Assembly (NCBI GenBank): GCA_019693395.1
Contig: JAAMXP010003421.1
Location: 1 to 26,444, forward strand
Direction: 5' to 3'
DNA: 26,444 nt
Origin: Ettlia oleoabundans
Lineage: Eukaryota > Chlorophyta > Chlorophyceae > Chlamydomonadales
A model generated the notes under the pieces. It had not been told where the DNA came from, did not search any database, and saw only the letters and a list, made by a program, of their open reading frames with translations. A program made the position numbers and the translations under genes. Below are positions 1 through 12,000 of the stretch, one piece after another (within the stretch, counting starts at the first letter, position 1; each line of letters starts with the position of its first letter).

Positions 1-36
1 CCCCCCACCCACCCAGCGCACCCACCCGAAGCGCAC

Positions 37-2000
37 CTGGCTAAGCAGCTGCGTGCCGCCGGGTGGCGACACGGCGATGCGAACCTCATGCTGCATGGGC
101 AGCCCATCAGGCGTGGTGCTGTGGGAGATGAACGAGCCTATCAGGCTCCCAGGAGGGGCACCAGTCACAGTTACTGCCGGGCCAAGCTTGGCGGCTGGCT
201 GGCTGGGAGCGGAGGCAGCAGCTGCAGGCGCTGCTGCCGGGGCCGAGTCCTTGTCGCCAGCTGGCTGCTCAGTGCTGCTGGCATTATCAGCAGTACCGAC
301 TCCAGCGGCTGCTCCCTGACGCATCTGCTGCTGTCCCTCCTGCACAACTCCCTGCACGCCCTGCTGCTCTCGCTGCGGCTCTGCTAGCTGCCCCTCCTGC
401 TCATGTTTCTCCTCCCGCTGCCGCTGCTCCTGCTTGCACTGCCGCTCAAGGCGGTGTTGCTCCAGCTGCCAGGCCACCACCGCGTCCCGCATCCGCCGCA
501 CCCAGTCCTGCCACCTGGGCAGACGCACCAGCTCAGTGGGCAGGTCGAACCCGGGCCGCATCACAAACCTCGGAGGAGCTGGTGTAGCGCCGCTGCCGGC
601 AGTAGCAGCGGCGGTACCAGCACTGCTGCCAGTGTCGCCTGTAGCACCGCTGCTACTACCACCAGCACCACCAGTATTGGTTCCGCCACTACCGCTACTG
701 CCAGCGCTGCTGCTGGCATAGCTAGTGGTGTTAGGTGTGGGTGGCTGTGCTGCTGGGCGCATGGCGCGTGCCTTGAGCTCCGCCGCCTGTTCCACAATTT
801 CTTGCTCCACCTCCCGGCACTGCGGCAAGGCGGCACAGCAGCAGGGCATGCTGTGGTAGGTCCAGGCAACAAGAAACTACCTAAGTGCTCAACGGTAGTG
901 TTGAGGGGAGTTAGCAAGGCAGCTAGCCCTCCATGCACCCCCCCCACCGCCTCGCCAGGCCACTATTTACTACCACCCAGTAAATCCACCACCACTATCA
1001 ACCACCCAGCCACCCACCAGGTCTGGTGCTATGCACTTGCAGATTGCGTGCAGCTCCCTGAACCCCAGCAGCTCCAGGCCCGCTCCCTGCCTGCCCTGGG
1101 ACACCAACTCATCAAATCGCTTCAACACTGCGGCCAGGCAGGCGGGCACATGGGCAGGCAGGACAGAGGCACGGGCAGAGCACGCCATCAGGTGGCCACA
1201 CATGGGAGGGTGATGTCCATTGGGGGAAGCAGATGGGCATGCAGATGGGGCATGAGCAACAGGTGGCATGCGGAAGTGACGACCCAGAAGCACCCATCCG
1301 ATGACTTAGCCAGGCATCAGCTGAAAAACAAGTGCTACACAGCCTGAGTCCCGTGACAATGCATTAACGATCACTAAAGTTGACTGCAGCACAGCACAGG
1401 CTCACTGGGTGCATCCAGAGCTCCCGGAAGCTGGCGCCTGGCGGTGCCCACCGCCGCATCCAGCACCCGCTGCCGCTTGCGAAGGTTGACCAGGGATGCC
1501 GCTATCGTGGCTGCAGTGGCTGCCTGCCTGGGGTCTGCAGCCATGAAGGGCAAACAACAGAAGAGGTATACCATGCGCCTTCCGCAATGTTTTGCGGCCA
1601 CAGTGTCAAACAAGCACAATGGGAACAACATCCACCTGATGCGGGCTTGGGCGGGCATCCCCAAGGCTGGGTGGCCCTGCCTACCTTCTAGCTGACCGTG
1701 CACCTTGAGCGTGCAGCGGCCTTGGACCGTGAAGACAAATTCCACCATGACATGCAGGTTCGAAATGTCTGGCTTTGGGCCCGGCAGCTGTGAGAGCTGT
1801 GGAGACGCCTCTGCAGCGCTGCCGTCGGCGGCGGCGGCACATGGCACCAGGGCACGCTGGGCCGCTCGCCGCTGTTGGAAAGCGGCTGGAGTAGTGACAA
1901 GTCGTTGTGACCTTTTTGCTAACAGCGCTCGGCGCGCCGAGAGACGCGGCACCTGCCATGGGGGCAGCACCTGGCTGCACGGAGCCGTGATCAATTGCAT
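37..2000 (-). CDS. Predicted plastid-targeted protein of unknown function (5' part; continues past left edge)
   Basis: Spliced model with exons 1685-2000, 1406-1534, 1018-1127 and 37-819 (donor GTGCGC at 36). The phases agree across all junctions and give 446 residues up to the last visible donor. The start is the ATG at 2000-1998. The first ~55 residues are rich in Ala, Arg, Ser and Gln and poor in acidic residues, with a VPCAA-type site, which suggests a chloroplast transit peptide. Residues ~75-190 look ordered (motifs HVMVEFVF, NLRKRQRVLDAA, LLGFRELHAICK). A Gly/Ser/Thr-rich linker follows (~215-255), then an ordered block (FVMRPGFDLP, LPRWQDWVRRM), a Gln/Glu-rich helix and another Ala/Pro-rich linker. 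Exon 2 could read through to a stop at 1374, but a strong GTGAGC donor at 1405 joins it in frame to exon 3. I do not recognise the family, and the function is unknown. Confidence 0.6.
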
Positions 2001-3812
2001 CACAAGCAGCGAAACATTTCGCTAGTGCAGCGAGGTTCCTCAAATGCAGGTAGCATCGGCCACGACCAGTACAGCCGCCCGTCCCGCCGTTTGCCGCCTG
2101 CTGTGGTCCGGCCAACGCTGCCAACCATGTGCGGGCTTTTTAACCATTCTCTTCAATTCTGCATTACAACTGGTATGCCAGATCATTTCACGATCACCCA
2201 TGCCTGCCTCTTAGCCGTGGGACATGCTTATGCTCAGGTTGGCAAAGGCAGAGGCAATCAGTTGGAGTTGTTCATTTGCTTCCGCATTGTGAAGTTCCAG
2301 ACTTCAACCAATTCACACTAGACTCGGATGTTGAATGATGTTCAACTCCCTGACCTGAACGATCCACACGTTCACCATGGCCAAATGCCAGCACAAGGCG
2401 GTGATTCCTGCTAAGCTCGTGCACCAGCGGGTTGGGAGGCAGCATGATGCCTCCTTGAGCGCAGGCTGTTCTTTTCAAACCCTTTGCATATGGCTGGGAG
2501 CAGACGATGCTCGCCGTCAGCAATTCTGTGTGCATGTGGTGCTGCTGTGTTGCAGCACGCGCTGTGTTAAAAACAGCAAAAGTCTCCCTGCACACCCTTT
2601 CTGAGAGCTCCCGCCAAGCCCCTAGACCACTGTTATCCCCAGTGCCAGCGCCGCCGCCATGGTGTGGTGCTCGGGTTACCGCCTGCCACGTTGCCACGGA
2701 CTTCAATGCGGTGTTGGCCCCCTCTCAAGGAAGCCTCCGACCGCTAGCAGCGCTTCACCGAGGGCAAGATCATAAACGGAGCCGACGGGTCAGATTGAGT
2801 ATGAAGCGATTCTTGCCATCAGGCTCCCGGAGGATTACAGCCAAATATATGGCCACCTTACGATGACACATAGAGTTTGGATACGACTTGGCTACGTAGA
2901 GGAAGCAAATTGGCGGAGCCGGGTTATGGGTCACTGTCTTCAAGCGCCGGCTCTCGCGATAATCAACAATCGTGAATGGTAAGAGTGAACCATATGAACA
3001 AGGCCTGATCTGGAAAACACAGGCCCAGGATCGTTTCGCATCTGTCCGCTGAACCGCCGCTTCCCCCCCCTGCTGCTGCTGCTGTTGGTGTATTCATCAT
3101 GGGTGACCACTTCCCGGGCATAAAAAAGATACACACTGAACACCCTACGCCTACCACAGTGCCTAATGCAAAAAACAAAGGTGGGATAGGGATCGCTTTG
3201 TTTGATGTGCTCAACCCATACATCACCCTACACATGTACCCGCGGGGTTATGGGGCTGCTGATGGTGTCCGTCCAAGACTGTCAGGCCACCCAGTGAGAG
3301 TTATGTCGACATTAGCGCTCTCTCATTCACTGTGGGCAGCCCAACTGTTAGGCTGAGGCAACGGAGGAAAGTAGCCGACAGCAGCTCCAGCGCCACAGCT
3401 GCCACAAGGCCTGCTGGTGTGATGCCACCCCATCGCCTTCACCTATTCCAAGGCAACATCAGTCCACAGCCTCGTTCCCTGCAACGGCTGCAGGGCGACC
3501 ACCTAGTGCCAAGCCTGTGCCTCGGGTCTGCCGCTACGGGTGAAACCCAGCTCGACAATGCCAGTATCCAGTGTTCCTTCTTGGCACGGCACCGGCAGAG
3601 CAAGGAACCTCAGCTGCCCCAAGTCTTGCTGCTCTATACAATGGCAGATACCTTAAACAGCTGGTGGCAGCCTCACAACGTAGGCAGCGGAGCAAGTACA
3701 GGAATGGAAACGAAATGTCTGACAGCAAGAAGTCGGACACGCTCAGGGCTGCAAGCAAAGTCAGTTAATCAACATCTCGCATGTGCACACATGGACGGAG
3801 CGCCAAGGCCTC
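2001..3812. other. Intergenic region and probable 3' UTR of glutathione reductase
   Basis: No coding exon could be supported here. The region lies upstream of the start of the left-edge gene (2000) and downstream of the glutathione reductase stop (3813), both on the minus strand. The first minus-strand TGTAA after that stop is at 2835-2839 (TTACA on the plus strand), which would give a 3' UTR close to 1 kb; another is at 2164-2168. Open frames here, such as 2272-2706 minus and 3332-3949 plus, show no recognisable motif and have the Cys/His/Arg/Ser-rich look of translated non-coding GC-rich DNA. A short run of CTG triplets lies near 3071-3085. Confidence 0.5.
2835..2839 (-). terminator. Candidate polyadenylation signal (TGTAA) for glutathione reductase
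   Basis: The plus strand reads TTACA, which is TGTAA on the minus strand. This is the usual polyadenylation signal in chlorophyte nuclear genes. It is the first such pentamer downstream of the glutathione reductase stop codon, but it lies nearly 1 kb away, so the assignment is weak. Confidence 0.3.
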
Positions 3813-6800
3813 TCAGGCTGCCGCGGTGGCAGGTGATTTTGCCTCCTCCTTCCGTAGCTGGCGGGCGGGCGTCCGCATCGTCACAAACTCCTCAGCAGCT
3901 GCACCCAGCAAAAGGGACGGTGGCAAGGGAGGCGTGCACACTCAAATAAATGAAGGTGTTGCTTGCTGGGAAAAGATCAGAGGGGCAGAGGGAAAAGAAG
4001 GCAGGAGGCACAAAAGCGACCAACAAATTGACAGATGGCAACAAGCCAGCCACACCGCAAGGCAACACTTGCTTTTCACTGGTGACATGGCCGGTGGAAA
4101 TACGAGCACTGGCAACTCACATGAGGGGTGGATGCCCACTGTTGAGTCCAGCTGTGCCTTGGTGGCCCCCATCTTCACGGCCACACCCATGCCCTGCATG
4201 ATCTCCGCACTGTCGGGACCAACCTGCAGCGAAGGAGGGAAGGGAAAGCGGGTTGTGGTTTTTAAAAACCCGTGGCTTTGCGCAGGAATGGCAAGCGTGG
4301 AGGGAGTGCGTGTGCATGTTCATCCAACTCAATAGGGTGGAGTGAAGGGCCTCTGCCCTTCTAAGCACCGCAAGGTAGACCCAGGCAGGTGTATTGCATG
4401 CAAAAAGGCAGCCGCCGCTGCTGCTGCTAGACACGGCACCACCTGCAGCACAACGCGTGGGACTACTGCACCTCCAGCACTGCAAGCTTGCATGCACACG
4501 TGCCCACCCCCATCCAACTGCTGCACACTGCTCACCATGTGGCAGCCCACAACCACATCGCTGTCTGCCGCCACAATCAGCTTCATGAACGTGCGCCCAG
4601 GGTTGCCGCTGCATCAGTCACATGGGATGCACAGGCAGGTGGATGTGCGTGTGGCCAGGCAGGCAGGGCAGGGCACGCAATCGCATACCATCACACCAAC
4701 CTGTGACGACAGCCATCCCTGCCACAGCAGCTTGAAACAACAGGCTCCCGTGGCATGGGCAGTTGGCAGGCAAAATGACACGGCCATGCCGTTCCCGCTT
4801 CCCAGCCAACAACTCCCTCCATCCAGGCAGTTCATCCCACCTAATTGTGTTGCGCATGGGACGGAAGCTGCTGGTGTAGACGTCAACATTGCCGTACGCC
4901 TCAACTGCCTGCGGCAATGAAGGTATGGAATATGAGGCGCATGTGAGCTGGGCACATGTCAGCTGAGGTTGCTTGAAAGAGGGCAGCCGAGGCAGCAAGG
5001 TGCGGGGATTTTCTGTTTACCCCCTCCACCCCCCCTTCCCCCGTGCACGCCTGTCACCTGCCTCATCTCGCCTCCCTCCCTATCTGCACTCCTCCCCCTC
5101 CCTTCTCCCTAAGACCCCTTAGCTCTTGTACCCCTACCTGCTCCTCCGACATGCCCACGGTGCCGATCTGGGGGTGGCTGAACACGGCTGTGGGCACGTT
5201 GGTGTGGTCGGGCTTTGCGGGCTGCTCACCAAACAGGGTGCGGGTAAGAGCCATGGCCTCCATCAGAGCAACTGCACACGTGGGCGGGGGTGGGGATGGG
5301 ATAGAGGTGAGGATGGAGGTGGGTCGCCAAAGGATAGCCCCCAGCAGGAGGAATACACTAGTCGCCCATAACGTGGTAAAGATGCTATGCATATGGGAAT
5401 CCCGGTGCTGTGGCCTGTGCCTGATGCCTATCATGAAAGCCCTCTTACCCGGCGTGAGCGCCATTCTGTCGGTGACGTCGCCGATGGCCCACACGCTATC
5501 CACCTGCAGCACACAGGTCCATCGCAGGACGCCATAACAACAAGGCTCAACAAAACTGGCGGCTTGGAGCCGGAAAGAAACACAATATCTCCAATACCCA
5601 GCACCTCCTGTGAGGGGCAGGAGCAGCGGGGCGTGCTCATAATGCTATCATACAACTCGTGGAACACGCATCTGTCAAACACCCACATTAGTGCGGCTGT
5701 AGTCGTCCACTGCAACGGCCCCCCTCTTTGTCATCTCCACCCCCGCCTCCTCCAGTCCCAAGTTGGCCACATTGGGACGACGACCTGCGAGGCAGGAAAG
5801 GGCCGATCAAGAAAGCTAAGTTATTTCTGAGGAGACAGGCAGTGTAGGTTCGGCCAATACTGGGATGGTAAGCCATCACGTGTGCAACCCTTTGCCGCCC
5901 TTGTGGCCACCCAGCCGCGAACAGCAGCTTATGCCCTATGCACCCCATCCCATTACAGCCCGCAAGCCAGCGTAGCCCCCCACCTGTTGCCGCCAGCACA
6001 TGGTCTACCTCCAGCTCAAAATGCTCCTCCTCAGACGCCTGCAGCAGCGCCTGGGCCTGCTCCCCTTTGCCACCATTGTTCCAGCAAGCTTGCACCAGCG
6101 CTTTGGCTCCCTTTTTTGCTATAACATTATTGGTCGAAAGCGATCTGGCATGCCTACTTCCAGACTATTTAAATATGCCCATACTCCTGATGTGCAGATC
6201 ACCTCTCATACGCGACCACCACCATGCACTCGTCAAGTGCCCAGCCACCAAATGCACATCTGCACACCCAACACACAACCACAACACACCTCTGCCCCCG
6301 TGCGCTTTGCCCCCGTGAACTTGAGGCGCCCGTCTGGCAGCTTCTCCAGCTTGTGCGGCGTGGTGAGGGGGTGCAGGTGCAGCCCGTTCTGCGCGTACTG
6401 CTCGGTAGCAAATTTGCGCACCTGCGGTACATGAGAGGTGAAGCAGTACAGGCGAGCGGTTCGCAAAACTATGGGTGGGTGGGAGAGCGGTGAGAATAGG
6501 AGACCTATGAAGCAAGGGATCACTGAGGGCCCAGAGGGGAAGAAACTGCTGATGAGGTATTCCACTATCCTGCACTTTGTCCATACCCTTCAACTTCCCT
6601 CCTTCCATTTAGATCTTTGTCGCTGAATTCTCATGACATTTATCCATTCTGGTCAAATGCTCCACAGCAGCCAATGCTGCCCACAATGAGTGCACATGCT
6701 TGTATTTTGCATCCCCCCCCCCCGCCCTGTTACAGCAAGGTGTGCTTCAGGCAGCTGTTGACGTAACAGCTGACACCCACCTCCTCATCAAAGCCCCTGA

Positions 6801-8618
6801 GTGGAAGGTCCTGGCGGTACACCAGGTGCACCTCGCTGCCCAGACCCGCAAAGATGCCCGCAAACTCCACAGCAATGTAGCCGCCCCCAATTATCACAAT
6901 GCGCTTCGGCACCTGCGGGCATTACTCGGGTGGTTGTGAGTGGCGGATTGATGTGGTGGCACTTGCTGGTTCACACGGGCGCTCACCAGGGCCCGCCGCA
7001 CCAGCCCCGGCCCCCATTCCGACCTTGATCCACCAACCCCAATAACCCAACCCGCGCACTTCCCTCCTCCCAAACAAACAATGATGAACTAGTTTCAGCA
7101 TCACTTGTTGTTTGAAACCAATGACGGGAAGGGAGGGAGGAGCGGCTCACCTCTGGCAGCTCCAGTGCGTGGTCGCTGATGATGCAGTGCTGGCTGCCCT
7201 CAAAGGAGGGCACAAAGGCGCGCGCCCCCGTGGCAATCAGGATGTTGCGCGCGGTAATGGTGCGGTCCCCCACCTGGACGGTGTTGGGGCCCAGCAGGCG
7301 CCCACGCCCCTCAATGTACTGCAGTGGACAGGGTGGCACAACAGGCTGGAAAGGGGCCCAGGCCATGTGCTAGACAAATTGAGGGAAGCGGGGTCGACAA
7401 GGGCTGGAGCGCCAGCACAACCAGACGGGAACCGGAGGGTGGCAGCGTAGGGATCCTTTAAGGGCCAACTGCCAGCTTGCTGTCATATGTACCCAGCGCA
7501 GCCAGCCAACCGTACCTAGCCCCCACACATTGTCACTACCAATATTACTATCACATGCGCGATCGAGGCCTCACCTCCACCCCTGAGTTTTTGAGCAGGT
7601 TCATGTAGATGCCGTTGAGTCGCTCCAGCTCAGCATTCTTCTTGGCCAGGAAGGAGGGCCAGTCCAGGGTGGGCTCACAGCTCAGCTGCCACCTGCGAAG
7701 CAGGTAGAGTGCCCAGATTGCAAGTTGCGAGACGAGGCTAGATAGACTAGACGCGAACAGAAAGGCGGAAGCTTAAATGGGCTTGCTGTCCAGCAACCAG
7801 CTGCAGCACGGTTGCATACCAATACGAACCACTCGGCCACACACCTACCCATCCACCCAGCACAGTTCGTTGTTGGTTGTTTATTTTCAAATAACTGTGC
7901 AGCACCCACCCAAAGCCCTGGGCATCCGAGAAGGCCTCCCGGTACTCGGAGGCGTAAACAAACAGCTTCTTGGGCACGCAGCCACGCAGCACGCAGGTGC
8001 CGCCCGCACCGCCAGCCGCATCCGAGGCGATGGGGTTGAAGGGCATCTCGCATATCCCCACCTTGGCACCTGCGGGTGGTGCAAAGAAGAAATATAGGGG
8101 GGTGTAGTGCATGGGATGGGGTTGGTGGAATGGGGTGGGGTATGCTAAGGCAACTAAGTAAGGTGCCGAGTTTGAAGCCAGCAGGAACTGACCCAAAAAA
8201 CTCGAGCGCAGCGCTATGCTGCAATACTTATCCCCTTAAAGTTAAAGCAAGCACCCACGAGCACCCACCCACCGTAGGTGCCTGCCGCAACTCGGGAGGC
8301 GCGCACGCCGCCACTGCCGGCGCCAATGCAGAACAAGTCGTACTCGTACTGCTGGCTGGAACTGCCGTTGCCGCTCTGCGCCTCAGCACGCACGCTCAGC
8401 GCCCGGCGTGCTGCTGCAGAACGCGGCTGCTGGGGCACGGTTGCCAGTGACTGGCGAAGCGAAGAGGGCGCAGCGGCAGCGGAGCACGCCCGGCGGGCGG
8501 CACCGGCAGCGCGTGGCCAGCCTGCAGGCAAATGCGAGCTTTAAAAATGTCGCACCCGATGAACGTGGCTATTCTAACAGTAGCGAGCAGCACGACAGCA
8601 GCGGGGACTTGCAGACAT
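3813..8618 (-). CDS. GR2: Glutathione reductase, chloroplast type (EC 1.8.1.7)
   Basis: This NADPH- and FAD-dependent enzyme reduces glutathione disulfide and feeds the ascorbate-glutathione cycle. Exons: 8579-8618, 8273-8521, 7910-8069, 7575-7692, 7151-7318, 6781-6912, 6421-6290, 6038-5984, 5784-5687, 5503-5449, 5271-5138, 4908-4841, 4608-4536, 4223-4121, 3898-3813. They total 1671 bases, 556 residues plus stop. Residues 1-~60 form an Ala/Arg/Ser-rich transit peptide. The FAD motif GAGSGG is at 80-85. The redox-active disulfide [13 protein letters not shown] has its cysteines at 122 and 127, preceded by the insertion seen in plant and cyanobacterial enzymes. Further motifs are the NADPH-binding [11 protein letters not shown], a nearby Arg-rich [10 protein letters not shown] segment, the second FAD motif AIGDVTDR, and the catalytic HPSSAEEF (His526, Glu531). 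Plant GR2 proteins have similar length and order throughout. The first exon (8579-8618) is the weakest part: exon 2 has no in-frame ATG after its upstream TAA, so a small upstream exon is needed. An in-frame ATG further upstream, at about 8705, is an alternative start. Confidence 0.96.
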
Positions 8619-9031
8619 GGCTGGCCACCTCAACCCCGTGCCATCCACCCTCCGCTTGCCTGCGGCGCACGCCACGCCCTTCCTGGCAATCCCTCCCAGC
8701 TTCATCACGCGCCGTGAGACTGGCGATCTGTTAGGCAAAGAGACTTCGGAGCTGGCCACGCGACAGCACTTCAGCGAACCACCCACAAGGATCAACTATC
8801 AGTAGATCTAAAAGAATCCAATGCTCAATCGGAACTCCACCCAAAGTCAGCTTCTAAGGGGCATGGCAGTAGCGGCGGGTCGCGCGCTATGGCGGTGCCA
8901 TGCTGGCTGACGCCCAACAACAGCTCATGTGTATATTGCTTGGCTCTCTTGGATATATGTGCAATGCGCTCGCCACACATACATTATATAGCAGTGAAAG
9001 CAGCATAAGATAAACACTGGCTGGACTCAGT
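8619..9031. other. Spacer between M14 peptidase gene and glutathione reductase gene
   Basis: About 410 bases between two minus-strand genes. It must hold the 3' UTR of the M14 peptidase gene (stop at 9032-9034) and the promoter and 5' UTR of glutathione reductase. An AT-rich patch at about 8935-9015 stands out from the GC-rich surroundings. I saw no TGTAA on the minus strand in this interval, so the peptidase poly(A) site is not placed. If translation of glutathione reductase starts at ~8705, the spacer is shorter. Confidence 0.4.
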
Positions 9032-12000
9032 TCACAGCGGGATGATGCCACGTGCACGTCGCCGGCTGCTGCCCAGCCACTTGCTCAGCTGATAGCGCAC
9101 GCGTGGTTTGCTCCACAAATAATTTGCGATGACAGCGCCTGCATGGTCAGAAAGTGGAAGGGTTTCTACCATGTTCAAGACGCAATTACGATTTGAGACA
9201 TTGCAAGAGCAGCAATGCTATTACACCCTCGCCAGCTGCACTTGGCTCACCAACAACATTCAAGAGGCAGTTGACCTTGTACGCAAAAGCACACCATGCA
9301 CCAACCACCAAACCAAGTGCACCTACCTGCAATCAACACCGTCAGCCAATACAGCGATGACAGCGCCCTACTCCGCTGCGGCACCACAGCCCGACCGCCT
9401 CCTTGTAGTGTGCTCATTGCTGCCCCCCTTGAGCTGCCTATTGGCTGGGGACTGGACCCAGCCGCTTGCTCCTGCTGCTGCTGTTCCTGCTCTTGCTGCT
9501 GCATGTGATCCTTGAGAGCCGATGCTATCTCAAGCGCCTTATTGGCTGAGCTGCTACTGGGGTCCTCCTTATCGACACTGCTGCCACTATCAGTGCCGCC
9601 GCTGCCGCCATCCTGGCTCGCTTGGCTGACACCACCATCGACTTGGCTGCCAGCCAGTGTGCCATCTTGCTGCTGCTGTTGCTGCTGCTGACTGCTTTCA
9701 GCCTCGGTGCCCCCGCGTCGTCCCAATGCGTCAGCAACTGCTGCCGAAGCCCCGCTGTCGCCGGCCACTGCTCTGCCATTTGCTGCTGCTTCTGTAACAT
9801 CTGCTGCACCTCCTGCTGCACCTGGCCCCCCTGGCAGCTGCAGCTCCGCCTGTATCTGCGGGTGCTGCGGCAGCAGTGTGAGCAGCGTGAACACGGCCGC
9901 AGCCCACGACTCAACGGTGGCATTGTAGGCTTGCTGGGTCAGCGGATTGAACATCTTGAAGCAGTCCTCGAAAGCTGCAACGCATGGCAGGGTACAGGGA
10001 TGAAAAAGACTTTATTGCAACGCTCCACGGGCTGCTGCAGCCATAGTGAAGCAAACAGGCGGACATCAGAGCATGCAAAGTGCTTGCCACGTGTGCCAGG
10101 CTCAGCTGCAGGCAGCCAGCTACTGACCTGTACAGATGACTGGTGCAGACTGCAGGTTCACCCACCACCAGAACAACATCAAAGCATAAACAAAGAAACG
10201 GAGTGGATGCCCATCCCTATTGCTGTCCACATCCAATCGCCAGTTGTCCCAACCACTGTCCCAATCATCCAACCAACCAGCTGTGACTCTTTGCTGCCAC
10301 ACACGCAAGCAGAACTACAACACTCACCAGCACGCTGGTCCCCGTACACTTCCCAGGTCATTGCGATGGGGACCCCAAGCCGGTCATACATGTAGTCAGT
10401 GGCGGTACCATGTGCCAGGTAGCTGCAGTACAATGTTGGTGGTGCATGGAATGTATGGTCATGGCAGTGCACTGGTGTTGTCCACGCAGGTAGGTGCGGT
10501 GCATGCATTGAAACAGCGTGGTTTGACAAAGCCGACATACAATGCACCGGCGGGGTTCAGCGTCGCTAGTGTGGCTGGAAGAGCATAGGAAACCAACTAC
10601 TCAGCCAGCATTGGCACCCTGGGTGGCCGCCTTTGCATGGCTTTAAGGCAGCTTCAAGGCAGAATTAGAAGATATGACGGACCTACCACAACCACCCCAA
10701 CTGGCTGACCAGCTGCTGCTACGATGCCTCTGCACTCACCCGACGCTCTTGCCGCCCGACCCCACCACACACTTGGAGTTGCAGGTGCGCTTGTTCAGCT
10801 GCTGCAGGATGGAAAGTGTGGCAGCAGGCCCTTCTCCCTCTGCACGGCCGCAGGGCAGAGCGAGAGCGGGTTTAGCAGCTGTGGGATAGTAGTGAGGCAG
10901 CTACACACACAGGCATGCAGGAGACACAGGCAAGGAGCACGGCAACAACCATAGCCTTCTCACCACCACCAAAAGCGATTGCACTGAACCGTCAACAAAG
11001 AAGAGGTGTGCATCCCCCAGCCCGATTAGTAGGAAACATCCATTCCCAGCACAGCACCCGCCAGCTAAGCTAAGTGCAGGGTGGCCCAGCCCACAGCCCC
11101 AGCTGAGTTTACAGCGTGGACGATATGGCATTAGCAAACCAACAACCAGCCCAGGAGCCCAGTTGACACATGATACCACACCAGCAGACCAACCCAAGAA
11201 CCGGCAGTCCAGCACCCACCCGGTATGCGCGCCACATGGTCATACGGCATGAAGAGCGCCTCCATGCCGCTGTGCACGCTGACCCACGCATGGGGGCGAA
11301 GTGTCTGTGCCATGCGCAGCATCAGTGCCGCCTCAGGCTCGCTGAAGGGGGCTGAGCCAGGGAACTCCTCTCGTGGATCGTAATCTGTAGGCAGGAGCAG
11401 ACCAGAGGCTGCGTAGGGCAACTGTTCCAGCTAACCTGCTTGGAAAGCGGCGTTGAAAGTCGCCAAACGTAGATCACAGCAGTCGATAGATGGCGGCCGT
11501 TGCCAGCCAGCCCCGCGTCTTCGGGTGCAGGACATGTCACCGCTGCAAGATTCAACTAAGGTGAGTCACAGTGGCATCCCATGCATTGACCCAGTCAGGT
11601 GCTCCGCCAACCAGCCTGGCTTTCACTTCTCCAATTAAGTCAAGCCTGCACTCACTCACCCTTCTCCTTGAAGCCCCAGTGCACCTCCCAGTTGCGGTTG
11701 GGGTCCACCCCCCTCCCGTTTTTGCGCTCACACAGCTCGCCTCGTTCCACACGCTCCCGTCCCCTCACATTCTCCATAGGGACCACCTGCACATAGTGAG
11801 GAAAGGTAACAAGGCTGACCTGAGATCAGGGTGGAACAGGGGGAGCGGCAGCAACCATGACACCAATGGGGCAGCAGCATGGCACCGACAAAGAGCGGTG
11901 CGTTGCTACAGCGCTGCGACAGGTTTGCAAAAGTAGTCTTGACTGCAAGCGACCGTGCCTCACCTTGAGCACTGCGTGTTGCAGAAGCTGCTGTACTGCC

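Noticed and set aside
403..1347. Long plus-strand open frame (314 codons)
   Set aside because: It is antisense to exons 3 and 4 of the left-edge gene, whose splice phases and transit peptide are more convincing; the plus frame is Ser/Thr/Cys/His-rich with no motif.
1374..1405. Ending the left-edge gene at the in-frame TAG at 1374
   Set aside because: A strong GTGAGC donor at 1405 joins in frame to a coding-like exon at 1127, and the sequence between 1374 and 1405 adds nothing recognisable. It is kept as an alternative, not the main model.
3332..3949. Plus-strand open frame (205 codons)
   Set aside because: It overlaps the last exon of glutathione reductase in antisense and has no recognisable domain.
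9622..10395. Long plus-strand open frame (257 codons) opposite the M14 gene
   Set aside because: It is antisense to the low-complexity exon 9 and an intron of the peptidase; its Cys/Leu-rich composition is what the reverse complement of CAG-type repeats encodes.
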